Assembly (NCBI RefSeq): GCF_009909195.1
Contig: NZ_JAAAMU010000013.1
Span: forward strand, 62,001 to 126,000
Source: Paenibacillus sacheonensis
GTDB taxonomy: Bacteria; Bacillota; Bacilli; Paenibacillales; Paenibacillaceae
Direction: 5' to 3'
DNA length: 64,000 nt
Part shown: positions 8,561 through 17,980 of the stretch, piece after piece
How the letters are laid out: each line of letters starts with the position of its first letter
Numbering within the stretch: position 1 is the stretch's first letter
Notes under the pieces: model-generated
Database searches by the model: none
Seen by the model: the letters and a program-made list of their open reading frames with translations, nothing else
What the model was told of the DNA's origin: nothing
Position numbers and translations under genes: made by a program

Positions 8561-9712
8561 ATGGGAATTATTCTTAGCATCTTGGATCAAACGCCGATTT
8601 ATCCGGGGGAGACGGCGTCGGAGGCTTTTCGCCATACGGTGGCGCTGGCGCAGCGGGTCGAGGCGCTCGGCTACAGGCGACTGTGGGTATCGGAGCATCA
8701 CGATTCCGAGCATGTCGGGGGATCGTCCCCGGAGGTGCTGATCTCGCATCTGCTTGCCAAGACGGAACGGATTACGATCGGCTCGGGCGGCATCATGCTG
8801 CAGCATTACAGCCCGTATAAAGTCGCGGAGAACTTCAACGTGCTTTCGTCGCTGGCCCCGGGACGCGTCGATCTTGGCATCGGACGCGCGCCGGGCGGGC
8901 TGCCCCGTTCCACGCAGGCGCTGCAGCGCGGCATTCAGGATCCCCCGTCCTTGACCGATAAAATCGTCGAGCTGGAGAAATTCATTCACGGCAAGCTGGA
9001 GGAAGATCATCCGCTTGCGGGACTGAAAGCTTCGCCGTCGCCGGAAACGGCGCCGGAACTGTACGTGCTCGGCACGAGCGTGGGCAGCGCCGAGATCGCG
9101 GCTTCGCTAGGTCTGCCTTACGTGTTCTCGCAATTCATCAACAGCGACGAAGCGGTCGCGCTGGCTGCTTTCGCGGCGTACCGCGGGCAGTTCAATTACG
9201 AGAGCGGCCGGCAGCCGCAGGCGATCTTCGCGCTTGCCGCGATCGTGGCCGACAGCGACGAGGAAGCCGAAGGACTCGCGGGAAATCACCAGCTGGTCAA
9301 GATTCATCTCGAGAGCGGACGGACGCTGACGGTCGGCACGATCGAGCAAGCGGAGGAGTACGGCAGGCAGTCCAACGAGAAATATCGCATCGAGGTCAAA
9401 GCGCCCGAGATCACGAAGGGCTCCAAAGAGACGGTGCGCGCCAAGTTTTTGGAATTGCAGGAGAAGTTCGGCGTGGAAGAGTTCATCGTGACGACGAACG
9501 TGCCTCATTTCGAGAAACGGCTGCGCTCGTTCGAACTGCTGAAAGAAGCCTTCGCCGCGGAACTGGTCGCTCCGGACTGGGCCTCGACGAATACGGAGAA
9601 CTCGGCGGACGCGCCGGACACGGCGAAATCGGCGGCAGCGAGGGCTGTCGATGCGCAATCGTTCGAGTCCGATCACGCATCATCGAATCCGTCGGTATCG
9701 GCGGCGGTCTAA
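8561..9712 (+). CDS. LLM-class flavin-dependent oxidoreductase (YtmO-like)
   Basis: A 383-residue luciferase-like flavoprotein. The N-terminus (ILDQTPI), the WVSEHHDS motif near residue 47 and the loop APGRVDLGIGRAPGG near residue 105 are typical of the MsnO8/YtmO branch. The last 40 residues are an Ala/Ser/Asp-rich low-complexity extension not needed for the fold. It probably oxidises a sulfur-containing substrate imported by the transporter encoded just upstream, using reduced FMN from a separate reductase; no reductase gene is visible in the operon. The start follows CAGGAGGGAAAGCA. Confidence 0.83.
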   Translation: MGIILSILDQTPIYPGETASEAFRHTVALAQRVEALGYRRLWVSEHHDSEHVGGSSPEVLISHLLAKTERITIGSGGIMLQHYSPYKVAENFNVLSSLAPGRVDLGIGRAPGGLPRSTQALQRGIQDPPSLTDKIVELEKFIHGKLEEDHPLAGLKASPSPETAPELYVLGTSVGSAEIAASLGLPYVFSQFINSDEAVALAAFAAYRGQFNYESGRQPQAIFALAAIVADSDEEAEGLAGNHQLVKIHLESGRTLTVGTIEQAEEYGRQSNEKYRIEVKAPEITKGSKETVRAKFLELQEKFGVEEFIVTTNVPHFEKRLRSFELLKEAFAAELVAPDWASTNTENSADAPDTAKSAAARAVDAQSFESDHASSNPSVSAAV

Positions 9713-9730
9713 TAGCAGGAGGGAAACGAC

Positions 9731-10897
9731 ATGGTGGAACGTATTGCGGAAGCCGGCTTGCCCGGACTGGAAGAGAAGCTGGTTGGCATCCGCCGCGAGC
9801 TGCACCGGAATCCGGAGTTGTCGCTCGAAGAGTTCGAGACGACGGCGGCAATTCGGCGCTGGCTTGCGGAAGCCGGCATTCGGACCGTGGATTACGGTCT
9901 GCGGACCGGCGTGATCGCGGAAATCGGCGGTCTGCGGCCCGGCCCGATCGTGGCCGTGCGCGCGGACATCGACGCGCTGCCGATCCAGGAAGAGACGGGT
10001 CTGGCCTTCGCGTCGCGAACGCCGGGGCGGATGCATGCGTGCGGCCATGATTTTCATACCGCGGCGGTAATCGGTACGGCGCTGCTGTTGAAGGCGCGCG
10101 AGCATGAACTGCGCGGCACGGTGCGGCTGCTGTTCCAGCCCGCGGAGGAGAAGGCGAAGGGCGCGCAGCAGCTGATCGCCGCCGGCGCGCTGGACGGCGT
10201 AAGCGCGGTGTTCGGCATGCACAACAAGCCCGACCTGCCCGTTGGCACGGTCGGCATCAAGGAAGGGCCGCTCATGGCGGCCGCGGACGGCTTCGTCGTC
10301 GAAGTCGCGGGGCTGGGCTCGCATGCCGCGGTGCCCGAAGCGGGCATCGATCCGATCGTGGCGTCCGCCCATATCATCACGGCGCTGCAGACGATCGTAA
10401 GCCGAAGCGTCGGGCCCTTACAAAGCGCGGTCGTCAGCGTCACGAAGCTGCACGGCGGCACGGCCTGGAACGTCATTCCGGACAAAGCGGTGCTCGACGG
10501 CACGATCCGCACGTTCGACGAAGAGGTCCGGCAGCATGTGCTGCGCCGGTTCCGCAAAGTGGTCGACGGCGTCGCGGCGGCATGCGGCACGACGGCGGAG
10601 ATTCGCTGGATACAAGGGCCGCCGCCCGTGACGAACGCTTCGTCGCTCGTGCCGCTGGCGCGGCGCGCCGCATCGGATGCCGGGCTTCAGGCTATCGTGC
10701 CGACGCCTTCGCCCGCAGGAGAGGATTTCGCGTTCTACCAACGGGAAGTGCCGGGACTCTTCGTCTTCATGGGTACGTCCGGGAACAGGGAATGGCATCA
10801 CCCGGGCTTCGATATCGACGAGGGGGCGCTGCTGCCGAGCGCGAAGTTTTTCGCAAGCTTGGCCGAATCGGCGCTGCTGGAACTGACGGCAAATTGA
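9731..10897 (+). CDS. M20 family N-acyl-amino-acid amidohydrolase (SndA/YtnL-like)
   Basis: A 388-residue zinc or manganese peptidase-fold deacylase of the M20D branch. Metal ligands are visible in the ACGHDFH motif near residue 100, the PAEEKAKGA motif near 138, the FGMHN motif near 163, and GEDFAFY plus the EWHHPGF His near the C-terminus. In B. subtilis the corresponding gene products remove N-acetyl groups from S-substituted cysteines after acetylation and oxidation, so the same role is inferred. It follows the oxidoreductase gene by 18 bases with a strong AGGAGGG site. Confidence 0.85.
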   Translation: MVERIAEAGLPGLEEKLVGIRRELHRNPELSLEEFETTAAIRRWLAEAGIRTVDYGLRTGVIAEIGGLRPGPIVAVRADIDALPIQEETGLAFASRTPGRMHACGHDFHTAAVIGTALLLKAREHELRGTVRLLFQPAEEKAKGAQQLIAAGALDGVSAVFGMHNKPDLPVGTVGIKEGPLMAAADGFVVEVAGLGSHAAVPEAGIDPIVASAHIITALQTIVSRSVGPLQSAVVSVTKLHGGTAWNVIPDKAVLDGTIRTFDEEVRQHVLRRFRKVVDGVAAACGTTAEIRWIQGPPPVTNASSLVPLARRAASDAGLQAIVPTPSPAGEDFAFYQREVPGLFVFMGTSGNREWHHPGFDIDEGALLPSAKFFASLAESALLELTAN

Positions 10898-10916
10898 TAT
10901 GAGAATGATTAATTTA

Positions 10917-10978
10917 AAGACGAATTGATATAAGACGGATTGAAATAAAGACGAATTGATATAAGACGGATTGATATA
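10917..10978 (+). repeat. Two tandem copies of a ~31-bp AT-rich repeat
   Basis: GACGAATTGATATAAGACGG followed by ATTGAAATAA or ATTGATATAG occurs twice in tandem inside the 160-base gap between the amidohydrolase and DinB genes. No hairpin or terminator is evident, so the operon may read through. Confidence 0.6.
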
Positions 10979-11057
10979 GCGGCTGATTGCGATGACCGCT
11001 CTGCTTGACCCTATATAGCTTTGGCTCTGCCCAAAAACGCAAACGGAGGAATACGCC

Positions 11058-11537
11058 ATGACCGCGAACCAGATTGCTACGCTCTTATTCGATTATGCGG
11101 AGCTGCACCGGCAGTTGAAACAGAAGATCAACAACCTGAACGAGGATCAATTGACGTGGAAGGCCGCGACCGGCGTCTGGAGCGTGACGGAGGTGCTGTC
11201 GCATTTGGCGGATCACGCAATCGTAGTGGGCTTCCGGATACGCGAGATTCTGGCGGAGTCGCAGGCGAAGCTTCCGGCATTCAACCAGAATGCTTGGGTG
11301 GAGTCCTCGTCCGCGAGCAAAGGCTCGGTCGACGATATTCTGGCGTTCTATGATGCTTACTTAACGTACAATCTGCAGCTTCTGAAGCGAATCGCCGCGG
11401 AGGATTGGGAGAAGACCGGCGTTAATTTCAAAGACGAGACCGTCACGCTTCGCGATGTCGTCTGGGGCTTCGTCAAACACGTGAATCATCACGTCGGGCA
11501 GATCGAACGCATCACGGCCGCGTACGTCGTCGTCTAA
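11058..11537 (+). CDS. DinB-superfamily protein
   Basis: A 159-residue four-helix-bundle protein of the DinB/YfiT-like fold. The three putative metal-binding His sit where the family expects them: one in LSHLADH (near residue 52) and two in KHVNHHVGQ (near residue 140). Related enzymes use bacillithiol or mycothiol as cofactor, so a thiol-transfer role in a sulfur operon would make sense, but this is inference. The start follows ACGGAGGAATACGCC. It lies between the amidohydrolase and the second monooxygenase on the same strand. Confidence 0.82.
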   Translation: MTANQIATLLFDYAELHRQLKQKINNLNEDQLTWKAATGVWSVTEVLSHLADHAIVVGFRIREILAESQAKLPAFNQNAWVESSSASKGSVDDILAFYDAYLTYNLQLLKRIAAEDWEKTGVNFKDETVTLRDVVWGFVKHVNHHVGQIERITAAYVVV

Positions 11538-11575
11538 GACGAGAAGCAGCCGCAAACTTGAAGGAGGAGATCTTC

Positions 11576-12907
11576 ATGGGCAAATCCCGCAAACAATTAA
11601 AACTCGGAGCGCTGCTGCACGGCGTCGGGGGGAATCCCGCCATGTGGCGCCATCCCGACACGCAGCCGGACGCCAGCGTGAACTTCGGGCTCTATAAACA
11701 ATGGGTGCAGAAGGCGGAAGAAGGCAAGCTGGACTTGATCTTCATCGCGGACGGCCTGTATATCAACGAGAAATCGATTCCGCATTTTCAAAACCGTTTC
11801 GAACCGATCTCGCTGCTCAGCGCGCTCGCTTCGGTCAGCAGTCATATCGGGCTTGTCGGCACGCTGTCCACGTCCTACAGCGAACCGTTCACGGTCGCGC
11901 GCCAATTCGGCTCGCTGGACGTGCTGAGCGGCGGCCGCGCCGGCTGGAACGTCGTGACGTCGCCGCTGGAAGGTTCGGCGCTGAACTACGGGAAGAAAGA
12001 GCATCCGGAGCATGATCTGCGGTATCGGATCGCGACGGAATACCTCGAAGTCACGCGCGGCCTATGGGATTCCTGGGAGGATGACGCGTTCGTGCGGGAC
12101 AAAGAATCCGGCGTATTCTTCGATCCGGAGAAAGTGCATCCGCTGAACCACGAGGGCGAGTTCTTCTCGGTGAAAGGACCGCTTAACATCGCGCGTTCCA
12201 AGCAGGGACGGCCGGTTATTTTCCAAGCGGGCATGTCCGAGGTAGGGAAGAATTACGCGGCGAAGGAAGCGGATGCGATCTTCACGGGGCATGAGAATGT
12301 CGAAGACGGAATCGCATTCTACCAGGACGTGAAAGCACGGGCGGCGTCGTTCGGCCGTTCGGCGGACGAGGTGCTCATCTTCCCTGGCATCGGGCCGATC
12401 ATCGGGGCAACGGAAGAAGAAGCGGAACGCAAGTATCAAGAAGTCGCCAATCTCATCACCATCGAGACGGCGCTTAACTATCTCGGCCGTTTCTTCGAGC
12501 ATCACGATTTTGCCCAATACCCGCTCGATGAACCGTTCCCGGAGCTTGGCGACCTGGGGCGCAACAGCTTCCAGAGCGGCACGGACAAAATCAAGAGGGA
12601 CGCGAAGGAGCGCAATCTGACGCTCCGCCAAGTCGCGATCCAAGCGGCGACGCCGAGAAGCCGGTTCATCGGCACGCCGGAGAAGGTCGCGGACGTCATC
12701 GAGGAATGGTTCGTGCGCGGCGCGGCCGACGGCTTCATGCTGGCCGAGGCCGTACCGAACGGGCTTAACGACTTCGTCGACCACGTCGTGCCGATCCTGC
12801 AGCAGCGCGGCTTATTCCGCACGGAATACGAGAGCGACACGCTCCGCGGTAATTTGGGGTTGGCAATTCCTGCCAACCGCCATTCGCTCGCGAAAGCGTC
12901 CATATAA
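11576..12907 (+). CDS. LLM-class FMN-dependent monooxygenase, NtaA/SnaA/SoxA family (YtnJ-like)
   Basis: A 443-residue two-component flavin monooxygenase. The family N-terminus [19 protein letters not shown], the motif [17 protein letters not shown] near residue 125 and the [15 protein letters not shown] region are clear. I chose ATG 11576, behind AAGGAGGAG, over an upstream in-frame TTG. Relatives oxidise nitrilotriacetate, EDTA, dibenzothiophene sulfone or, in the ytm/yxe pathways, N-acetyl S-substituted cysteines. It is the second monooxygenase of this operon and the last gene before a terminator. Confidence 0.87.
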   Translation: MGKSRKQLKLGALLHGVGGNPAMWRHPDTQPDASVNFGLYKQWVQKAEEGKLDLIFIADGLYINEKSIPHFQNRFEPISLLSALASVSSHIGLVGTLSTSYSEPFTVARQFGSLDVLSGGRAGWNVVTSPLEGSALNYGKKEHPEHDLRYRIATEYLEVTRGLWDSWEDDAFVRDKESGVFFDPEKVHPLNHEGEFFSVKGPLNIARSKQGRPVIFQAGMSEVGKNYAAKEADAIFTGHENVEDGIAFYQDVKARAASFGRSADEVLIFPGIGPIIGATEEEAERKYQEVANLITIETALNYLGRFFEHHDFAQYPLDEPFPELGDLGRNSFQSGTDKIKRDAKERNLTLRQVAIQAATPRSRFIGTPEKVADVIEEWFVRGAADGFMLAEAVPNGLNDFVDHVVPILQQRGLFRTEYESDTLRGNLGLAIPANRHSLAKASI

Positions 12908-12976
12908 ACCGAGGAGGGGTACGCGTGAAGCAGCTTCGAAAGGCCGAAAGGCCTGCCGGAGCTGCTTCTTTTGGCG
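12908..12976 (+). terminator. Terminator of the sulfur operon
   Basis: GAAGCAGCT (12927-12935) pairs with AGCTGCTTC (12960-12968), with an inner AGGCC/GGCCT pair and a short T-run after it. A strong ribosome site (GAGGAGGGG, 12911-12919) and GTG (12925) directly precede the hairpin; the ORF that would start there reads through the hairpin and has no family look, so it may be the stump of a lost gene. Confidence 0.7.
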
Positions 12977-13167
12977 TTCAGCCGTATTGGCAGCCGCATT
13001 CGGCCGCCTCTCTATCATCGCTTGAACCGGCACTCCGAGTAGGAGGACGAATTGAAAGTACGGTAATCCGGCCGCGGCTCATAGTTTCAAATCATTTGGA
13101 AAACAGTATTAATATATATCAGATGGTCTCGGCAAACACGCTATAAAGGGAGGCGGCTAAACTTCAA

Positions 13168-14466
13168 ATGACAACGACTACGATTGTCCCTGCGAGCGTG
13201 AAGCATAAAGAACGGGTACCGGAGCTTGAAATGCTGCGCGGCATCGCGATTCTAGGCGTACTGATGGTGCATGCCACTTCGTCTGCCGTCGTGACGGTGC
13301 AAAATTCATGGGTCCGGGACGCGTACACCATGCTCAATGCGTTCTCGCTGTTTTGCGTGCCGGCGTTTATTTTTCTATCGGGCTTCGTGCTGTTCTACAA
13401 TTATTTCGATCGTCCGCTGACGGTATCCGGGCTCCGAACGTTCTATGGCAAACGGCTTAAAGGACTTATTCTTCCGTACGTCTTGGTGTCGCTCGGCTAT
13501 GAGCTGGTGAAGCATATGCTGAACCATCGGGCGTGGGACCCCGCGGCGATGCTGAGGCTGTTCGGGGAGCACTTGCTGGCCGGCAATGCATATCCGCATT
13601 TATATTATATTCTGATCACGATTCAGCTTTATCTGCTGTTTCCCTTGCTGCTGCTGTTGTTTCGAAAGGTGCGCGGCTCGGTCGAATGGGCCATTCCGCT
13701 CGGCTTCGTCATCCAGTGGGCATTCTATCTGTTGAACCGGAATGTCTGGCATATGGGGGATAAAGGAAGCTGGTCGCTTACGTATTTCTCGGCCTTCCTG
13801 CTCGGCGCCTATCTGGGCATGCGCTTCGAGACATTCAGAAGATGGATGCTGGCCACCCAGGTTGAAAGCGCCTCGAGACGACCAGTACGATCGGCAGGAG
13901 CAGTTAGAGAACTACCAGCAACTCGAACAATACGAACCGTTCGAACCGTACAGGCAAGACGATCAATTCTGGCAGTGGTACTACTGTCGGCATGGCTGGC
14001 AGTGACGGTCGGCTTTATTTGGATGCATGTCGCGAATCGCAGCGGCGCGGCCGTCCCTGATGGATATTGGTTCGAAATCGGGTACAATCTATTTACGCTG
14101 TTTACCACGCTGCTCCTGTTGAAAGCCTGCGTATGGATCAGACGGCGAAAGGCGGCACGTCTGCTCTCGTCTATGCTCGCAGATTTGGGCGCATTATCAT
14201 TCGGTATCTATCTCATTCATCCGATCTTCCTGCTCCTCTACCATCGCCATCCGCCGGCTTCCGCGCAGCCGGTCGTTTATCATTTGTGGACGGCAGGCGG
14301 CTACCTGTTTGCCCTGGCGGCATCGCTGCTCGTGTTGATTGCGGCGCATCGCTATATCCGCGGGGCTTGGATTCTCTTCGGTCCGACGCCATCCAGATTT
14401 CAGGCACAACCAGCAAACGAGCCGCAAGCAGCCATAGAGCTGGTCCTCGCGAAAGCAGGAAAATAG
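13168..14466 (+). CDS. Acyltransferase family 3 membrane protein
   Basis: A 432-residue integral membrane O-acyltransferase (Acyl_transf_3) with about ten hydrophobic segments. It opens with ELEMLRGIAILGVLMVHATS, the family's RGIAxxxVxxxH motif. Between segments, at residues ~230-265, lies an unusual Arg/Thr-rich stretch (TRTIRTVRTVQARR) encoded by short near-repeats of GAACCGT, which looks like local slippage in a cytoplasmic or external loop. Such proteins acetylate or succinylate surface polysaccharides. The start follows GGGAGGCGG. It stands alone between two terminators, so its partner is not obvious. Confidence 0.85.
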   Translation: MTTTTIVPASVKHKERVPELEMLRGIAILGVLMVHATSSAVVTVQNSWVRDAYTMLNAFSLFCVPAFIFLSGFVLFYNYFDRPLTVSGLRTFYGKRLKGLILPYVLVSLGYELVKHMLNHRAWDPAAMLRLFGEHLLAGNAYPHLYYILITIQLYLLFPLLLLLFRKVRGSVEWAIPLGFVIQWAFYLLNRNVWHMGDKGSWSLTYFSAFLLGAYLGMRFETFRRWMLATQVESASRRPVRSAGAVRELPATRTIRTVRTVQARRSILAVVLLSAWLAVTVGFIWMHVANRSGAAVPDGYWFEIGYNLFTLFTTLLLLKACVWIRRRKAARLLSSMLADLGALSFGIYLIHPIFLLLYHRHPPASAQPVVYHLWTAGGYLFALAASLLVLIAAHRYIRGAWILFGPTPSRFQAQPANEPQAAIELVLAKAGK

Positions 14467-14541
14467 GTCGTGGGGGTCGGATGTGATTTGGTTATGGCAG
14501 GAAGTGGGCTATGAATTGGCCATGAACGAATTTGGAAAACG

Positions 14542-14587
14542 AACAAGAGGCAGCTCCGAACGACATGTTCGGGGCTGCCTCTTGTTG
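14542..14587. terminator. Bidirectional terminator between acyltransferase and aminotransferase
   Basis: AACAAGAGGCAGC pairs with GCTGCCTCTTGTT, with an inner CCGAAC/GTTCGG pair, forming a long perfect stem between two converging genes. Confidence 0.85.
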
Positions 14588-14608
14588 ATGGTTACGCAAG
14601 TGCATGCT

Positions 14609-15913
14609 TTATTTGGCGGCGACTGCCACTTCCTGGACGGCTTTATAGATCGTGTCGAACAGCTCTTCGAGGTTCGCTTCCTCGATGCAGGAGAAAGCGA
14701 CGCGCAGATCGGTCGAGCCAAGCGCGATCGTGCCGATTCCATATTCGTCGAGCAGGCGCGTCCGCACGGTTTCGGCGTCCGCGGCGTTCAGCTTCAGGCA
14801 CATGAAGTAGCCGGAGTTGAACGGGTAGTAGGACCAAACGTCGCCGTAGCGGCCGCTGTCGAGCAGATCCTTCACCTTGTTGGCGCGGCCCTTCATGATG
14901 GCGAATTTCTCTTCCTTCTGCGCCTCGAAGTCAGGCGATTGCAGCGCCTTCAGGACGAAGGTCTGCGAAGGATGCGGGCCGCTGGAGATCGTCGCGCGGA
15001 TGATGCCGAGCGTCTTCTGCTCCAGCGCGCTTAAGGTAGCATCGGAGCCGCCTGCGTAGGTGATAAAGCCGACGCGGAAGCCCCATACGTACTCTTCCTT
15101 CGTGGCGCCGTCGACCTTGATCGGCAGAATGCGCGGATGCAGGCCAGCCATCTGGCCGAACAGCGATTCCTGCAAGGAGCCTTCGAAGAACAGACCGAAG
15201 TAAGCGTCATCCGTGACGGTCACGACATTGATGCCGGCTTCCGCCGCATCGACGAGCGCCGCGAGGATCTCGGCGCCTTCCTCCTTGCCGGGCGTGTAGC
15301 CGGTCGGGTTGTTCGGGAAGTTCAGGACGACGATCGCCTTGCCTTTGCTCTTCTGTGCCAGCAGCGCTTCGCGCAGGCCTTGGCTGTTAAAACGGTTTTC
15401 GCTGTCGTACAGCGGATATTCAACGATTTCCGCCCCGCGGCGCACGCCGAAGGTCAGCTCGTAATTTTCCCAGTTCTTGTTCGGAATGATGACGGCGTCC
15501 CCTGCATCGGCGAACAGATCCGCCACGATGCTGAGGCCATGCGTAAGCGCATTGGTCACGACCGGATTGCCGTACGCCTTGTTCGCGAGCGACGGATTTT
15601 CCTTGAGCATTTTGGTACGCCATGCGGTACGCAGCTCGGGCTTGCCGGCTGGAGGCGCATACTCGTACAGATCCTTCGGATTGTACGCGGAGAGCGTATC
15701 CTGGATGACCTTCAGATGCATCGGCTGACCGTTCTCGATTGCAATGCCGATCGTTGCGTTGTATTTCTTCGCCTTCGCTTTTGCTTCGGCCGATTGGCTC
15801 AAAATGCCTTCCTTCGGGAAATAAATGGCTTTACCGAGTGCGGATAACATTTGGAAAACGTGGACGTTCTCGCGCTCAATCGTCGCGTTCAATTGCTGGG
15901 CAAGTGGGTTCAT
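14609..15913 (-). CDS. PLP-dependent aminotransferase class I/II
   Basis: A 434-residue fold-type-I aminotransferase. Visible motifs are VLNFPNNPTGYT (the conserved Asn-Pro-Thr-Gly, residues ~195-206), the Asp of VTDDAYFG that contacts the PLP pyridine nitrogen, and the PLP Lys within VDGATKEEYVWGFRVGF near residue 272. The C-terminal Arg for the substrate carboxylate is probably in STDLRVAF. The substrate cannot be read from the sequence. It is a single gene with its own promoter and terminator. Confidence 0.85.
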   Translation of the reverse strand: MNPLAQQLNATIERENVHVFQMLSALGKAIYFPKEGILSQSAEAKAKAKKYNATIGIAIENGQPMHLKVIQDTLSAYNPKDLYEYAPPAGKPELRTAWRTKMLKENPSLANKAYGNPVVTNALTHGLSIVADLFADAGDAVIIPNKNWENYELTFGVRRGAEIVEYPLYDSENRFNSQGLREALLAQKSKGKAIVVLNFPNNPTGYTPGKEEGAEILAALVDAAEAGINVVTVTDDAYFGLFFEGSLQESLFGQMAGLHPRILPIKVDGATKEEYVWGFRVGFITYAGGSDATLSALEQKTLGIIRATISSGPHPSQTFVLKALQSPDFEAQKEEKFAIMKGRANKVKDLLDSGRYGDVWSYYPFNSGYFMCLKLNAADAETVRTRLLDEYGIGTIALGSTDLRVAFSCIEEANLEELFDTIYKAVQEVAVAAK

Positions 15914-15963
15914 GGACTTTATTCATCCCTTCAGTGGTTCAGTCTCGTATTTGTTGATTTCCC

Positions 15964-15993
15964 ATCGGAAACCGATTAGTCGATATTATACCA
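15964..15993 (-). promoter_or_regulatory. Extended -10 promoter and small palindrome upstream of the aminotransferase
   Basis: On the minus strand TGGTATAAT (15985-15993) is a perfect extended -10. Between it and the gene, ATCGG-AAA-CCGAT (15964-15976) is a palindrome placed in the early transcript, a possible operator. Confidence 0.5.
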
Positions 15994-16074
15994 CTTTAGA
16001 GGAGCGAAAGACTACGGCTGCCCCGTCACTTTTCAAACAATAATCGAAAAAATGGATCTCCGATGCATGTCACG

Positions 16075-16103
16075 TTGGCAAAGGATTCACAGTATTGTAT
16101 GAT
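16075..16103 (+). promoter_or_regulatory. Sigma-A promoter of the AraC/GH43 operon
   Basis: TTGGCA (16075-16080), 17-base spacer, TATGAT (16098-16103). Transcription would start near 16110, which rules out the in-frame TTG at 16095 as the start codon and supports ATG 16143. Confidence 0.65.
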
Positions 16104-16142
16104 GGCTTCGACATTGTTTTTGCTTGGGGGAGGAATCCGAGG

Positions 16143-16928
16143 ATGCTGCACTGTTCGCCGTCATCGTTTCAATTGAAGCCCGCCTTCGCTAAAATCGTCT
16201 GCGAGCCTGGATGGAAATGGCAAAAACGCGAAAAGCCCTTGTCGAATTACGATCTATTCTATGTATGGAGCGGCAGCGGGGAAGTCATGCTGAACGGCGT
16301 GCCGGTTCCCGTAAGCAAGGGCAGCTGCTTCCTGTTTCGGCCGGGCGACTTCACAAGCGCGACGCATGATCCGCAGCGGCCGCTCGTTTTGACGTACATC
16401 CATTTCGACGTTACGGAACCGGTCGACATGATCCCGGAATCGTACCGGACGCTGGAAGAGACGGTCGACTTCGAATACTTGCTGGTTCGGTATGTCAGAC
16501 TGTTCCTGGTCAAGACATACGCGGCAGAGGAAGAAGCGCAGCTGATCCTGAAGCAGCTGATCATCCATCTGCTTCGTGCGGACCGGGAAGCTCCCGTGGA
16601 ACGCAAGTCGAGCAATCAGCTGACGGAAGCGATTCACGAGATCGCCAACTTCATCCGCCAGAATCCCGGCATCGCGCACCGCGTCGAGGATTTGGCGCTG
16701 CGCGCTCAGCTGTCGCCGCGGTATTTCTCGATCAAATTCAAAGAGATGATCGGTTCCTCGGTCCAATCTTATTTGATTCGGACTCGGATCGAACGGGCGC
16801 AGCATCTGCTGATGCATGCCGGGATGAACGTGACGGAGGTTGCGGACGCGCTCGGGTACCGGGATATTTTCTTCTTCAGCAGGCAGTTCAAGCAGTATAC
16901 GGGCAAGAGCCCGTCGGAGATCCGATAG
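16143..16928 (+). CDS. AraC family transcriptional regulator with cupin domain
   Basis: A 261-residue regulator. The N-terminal half is a cupin-type sugar-sensing domain (NYDLFYVWSGSGEVML near residue 40), and the last ~100 residues hold the two AraC helix-turn-helix units, ending in the diagnostic VADALGYRDIFFFSRQFKQY and GKSPSEIR. ATG 16143 is behind GGGGGAGGAA. The adjacent GH43 gene, 43 bases downstream on the same strand, is the obvious target, so the sensor probably recognises a pentose-containing sugar. Confidence 0.88.
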   Translation: MLHCSPSSFQLKPAFAKIVCEPGWKWQKREKPLSNYDLFYVWSGSGEVMLNGVPVPVSKGSCFLFRPGDFTSATHDPQRPLVLTYIHFDVTEPVDMIPESYRTLEETVDFEYLLVRYVRLFLVKTYAAEEEAQLILKQLIIHLLRADREAPVERKSSNQLTEAIHEIANFIRQNPGIAHRVEDLALRAQLSPRYFSIKFKEMIGSSVQSYLIRTRIERAQHLLMHAGMNVTEVADALGYRDIFFFSRQFKQYTGKSPSEIR

Positions 16929-16971
16929 GGCGGCTCGACCTGAATTCGTACATCCAAGGAGGACGCAGCGC

Positions 16972-17898
16972 ATGACAAACAAGACACACTCCGGCAATCC
17001 TATATTTCCAGGCTGGTATGCAGACCCGGAGGCGCGTATTTTCGTGGGACGCTACTGGATCTACCCGACGTATTCCGCGCCTTACGAGGAGCAGACGTAT
17101 CTGGACGCCTTTCATTCGGACGACCTGGTCCATTGGACGAAAGTAGAGCGGGTTCTTCGGATGGAAGATTTCGCTTGGATCCATAAAGCCGTATGGGCGC
17201 CGTCGCCGATCGAACGCAATGGCAAGTATTATATCTACTTCTCCGGCAATGATATTCAAAACGACGACGAGCTCGGCGGCATCGGCGTCGGCGTGTCGGA
17301 TCGTCCCGAGGGGCCATTCCTGGACGCGATCGGCAAGCCGCTCATCGACCGCTTCCATATGAGCGCGCAGCCGATCGATCCGCATGCGTTCATCGACGAC
17401 GACGGACAAGCCTATCTCTATTACGGCGGCTGGAAGCATTGCAACGTGGCCAAGCTGAACGAGGATATGATCAGCTTCAGCCCGTTCGAGGACGGCGAGC
17501 TGTTCAAATCCGTGACGCCGAAGGATTATGTCGAGGGTCCGTGCATGATCAAGCGCGACGGGAAATACGTCTTCATGTGGGCCGAAGGCGGCTGGGGAAC
17601 GCCGGATTACCGGGTTGCCTATGCGGTCTCCGACTCTCCGGTCGGACCGTTCGAGCGGTTGGAAACAGTGCTTCAGCAGGATCCGGAAGTCGCGACCAGC
17701 GCAGGGCATCACGGTTTCCTGCACATCCCCGGCACGGACGACTATTACATCGTGTACCACCGCCGTCCGCTGGAGGAAACGAACCGCCATCACCGCGTCG
17801 TCTGCATCGATGAGATGCGTTTCCGCGAGGACGGCACGATCGAACCGGTCAAGCCGACGTTCGAGGGCGTTGCTGCACGCAAGCTGGCGCAATCATAG
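16972..17898 (+). CDS. Glycoside hydrolase family 43 protein
   Basis: A 308-residue five-bladed propeller hydrolase of the arabinosidase/xylosidase family. The catalytic set is visible: the base Asp in GWYADPEAR (about residue 18), the pKa-modulating Asp in IDPHAFIDD (about residue 140), and the acid Glu in YVEGPCMIKR (about residue 187). There is no signal peptide, so it acts on oligosaccharides inside the cell. ATG 16972 follows AAGGAGGACG; a longer upstream reading overlaps the AraC gene and lacks a site. It is probably induced by the AraC regulator encoded before it. Confidence 0.88.
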   Translation: MTNKTHSGNPIFPGWYADPEARIFVGRYWIYPTYSAPYEEQTYLDAFHSDDLVHWTKVERVLRMEDFAWIHKAVWAPSPIERNGKYYIYFSGNDIQNDDELGGIGVGVSDRPEGPFLDAIGKPLIDRFHMSAQPIDPHAFIDDDGQAYLYYGGWKHCNVAKLNEDMISFSPFEDGELFKSVTPKDYVEGPCMIKRDGKYVFMWAEGGWGTPDYRVAYAVSDSPVGPFERLETVLQQDPEVATSAGHHGFLHIPGTDDYYIVYHRRPLEETNRHHRVVCIDEMRFREDGTIEPVKPTFEGVAARKLAQS

Positions 17899-17927
17899 TT
17901 AGTAGTTAGAAGCAGTAATGAAAGCGC

Positions 17928-17977
17928 AAAACGGAGCCCCGGGCGATAATCGCCTGAGGCTCCGTTTTTTGGTGCCG
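17928..17977. terminator. Bidirectional terminator between GH43 and PPOX genes
   Basis: AAAACGGAGCC pairs with GGCTCCGTTTT around GGCGA/TCGCC; a T-run follows on both strands. Confidence 0.87.
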
Positions 17978-17980
17978 TGC

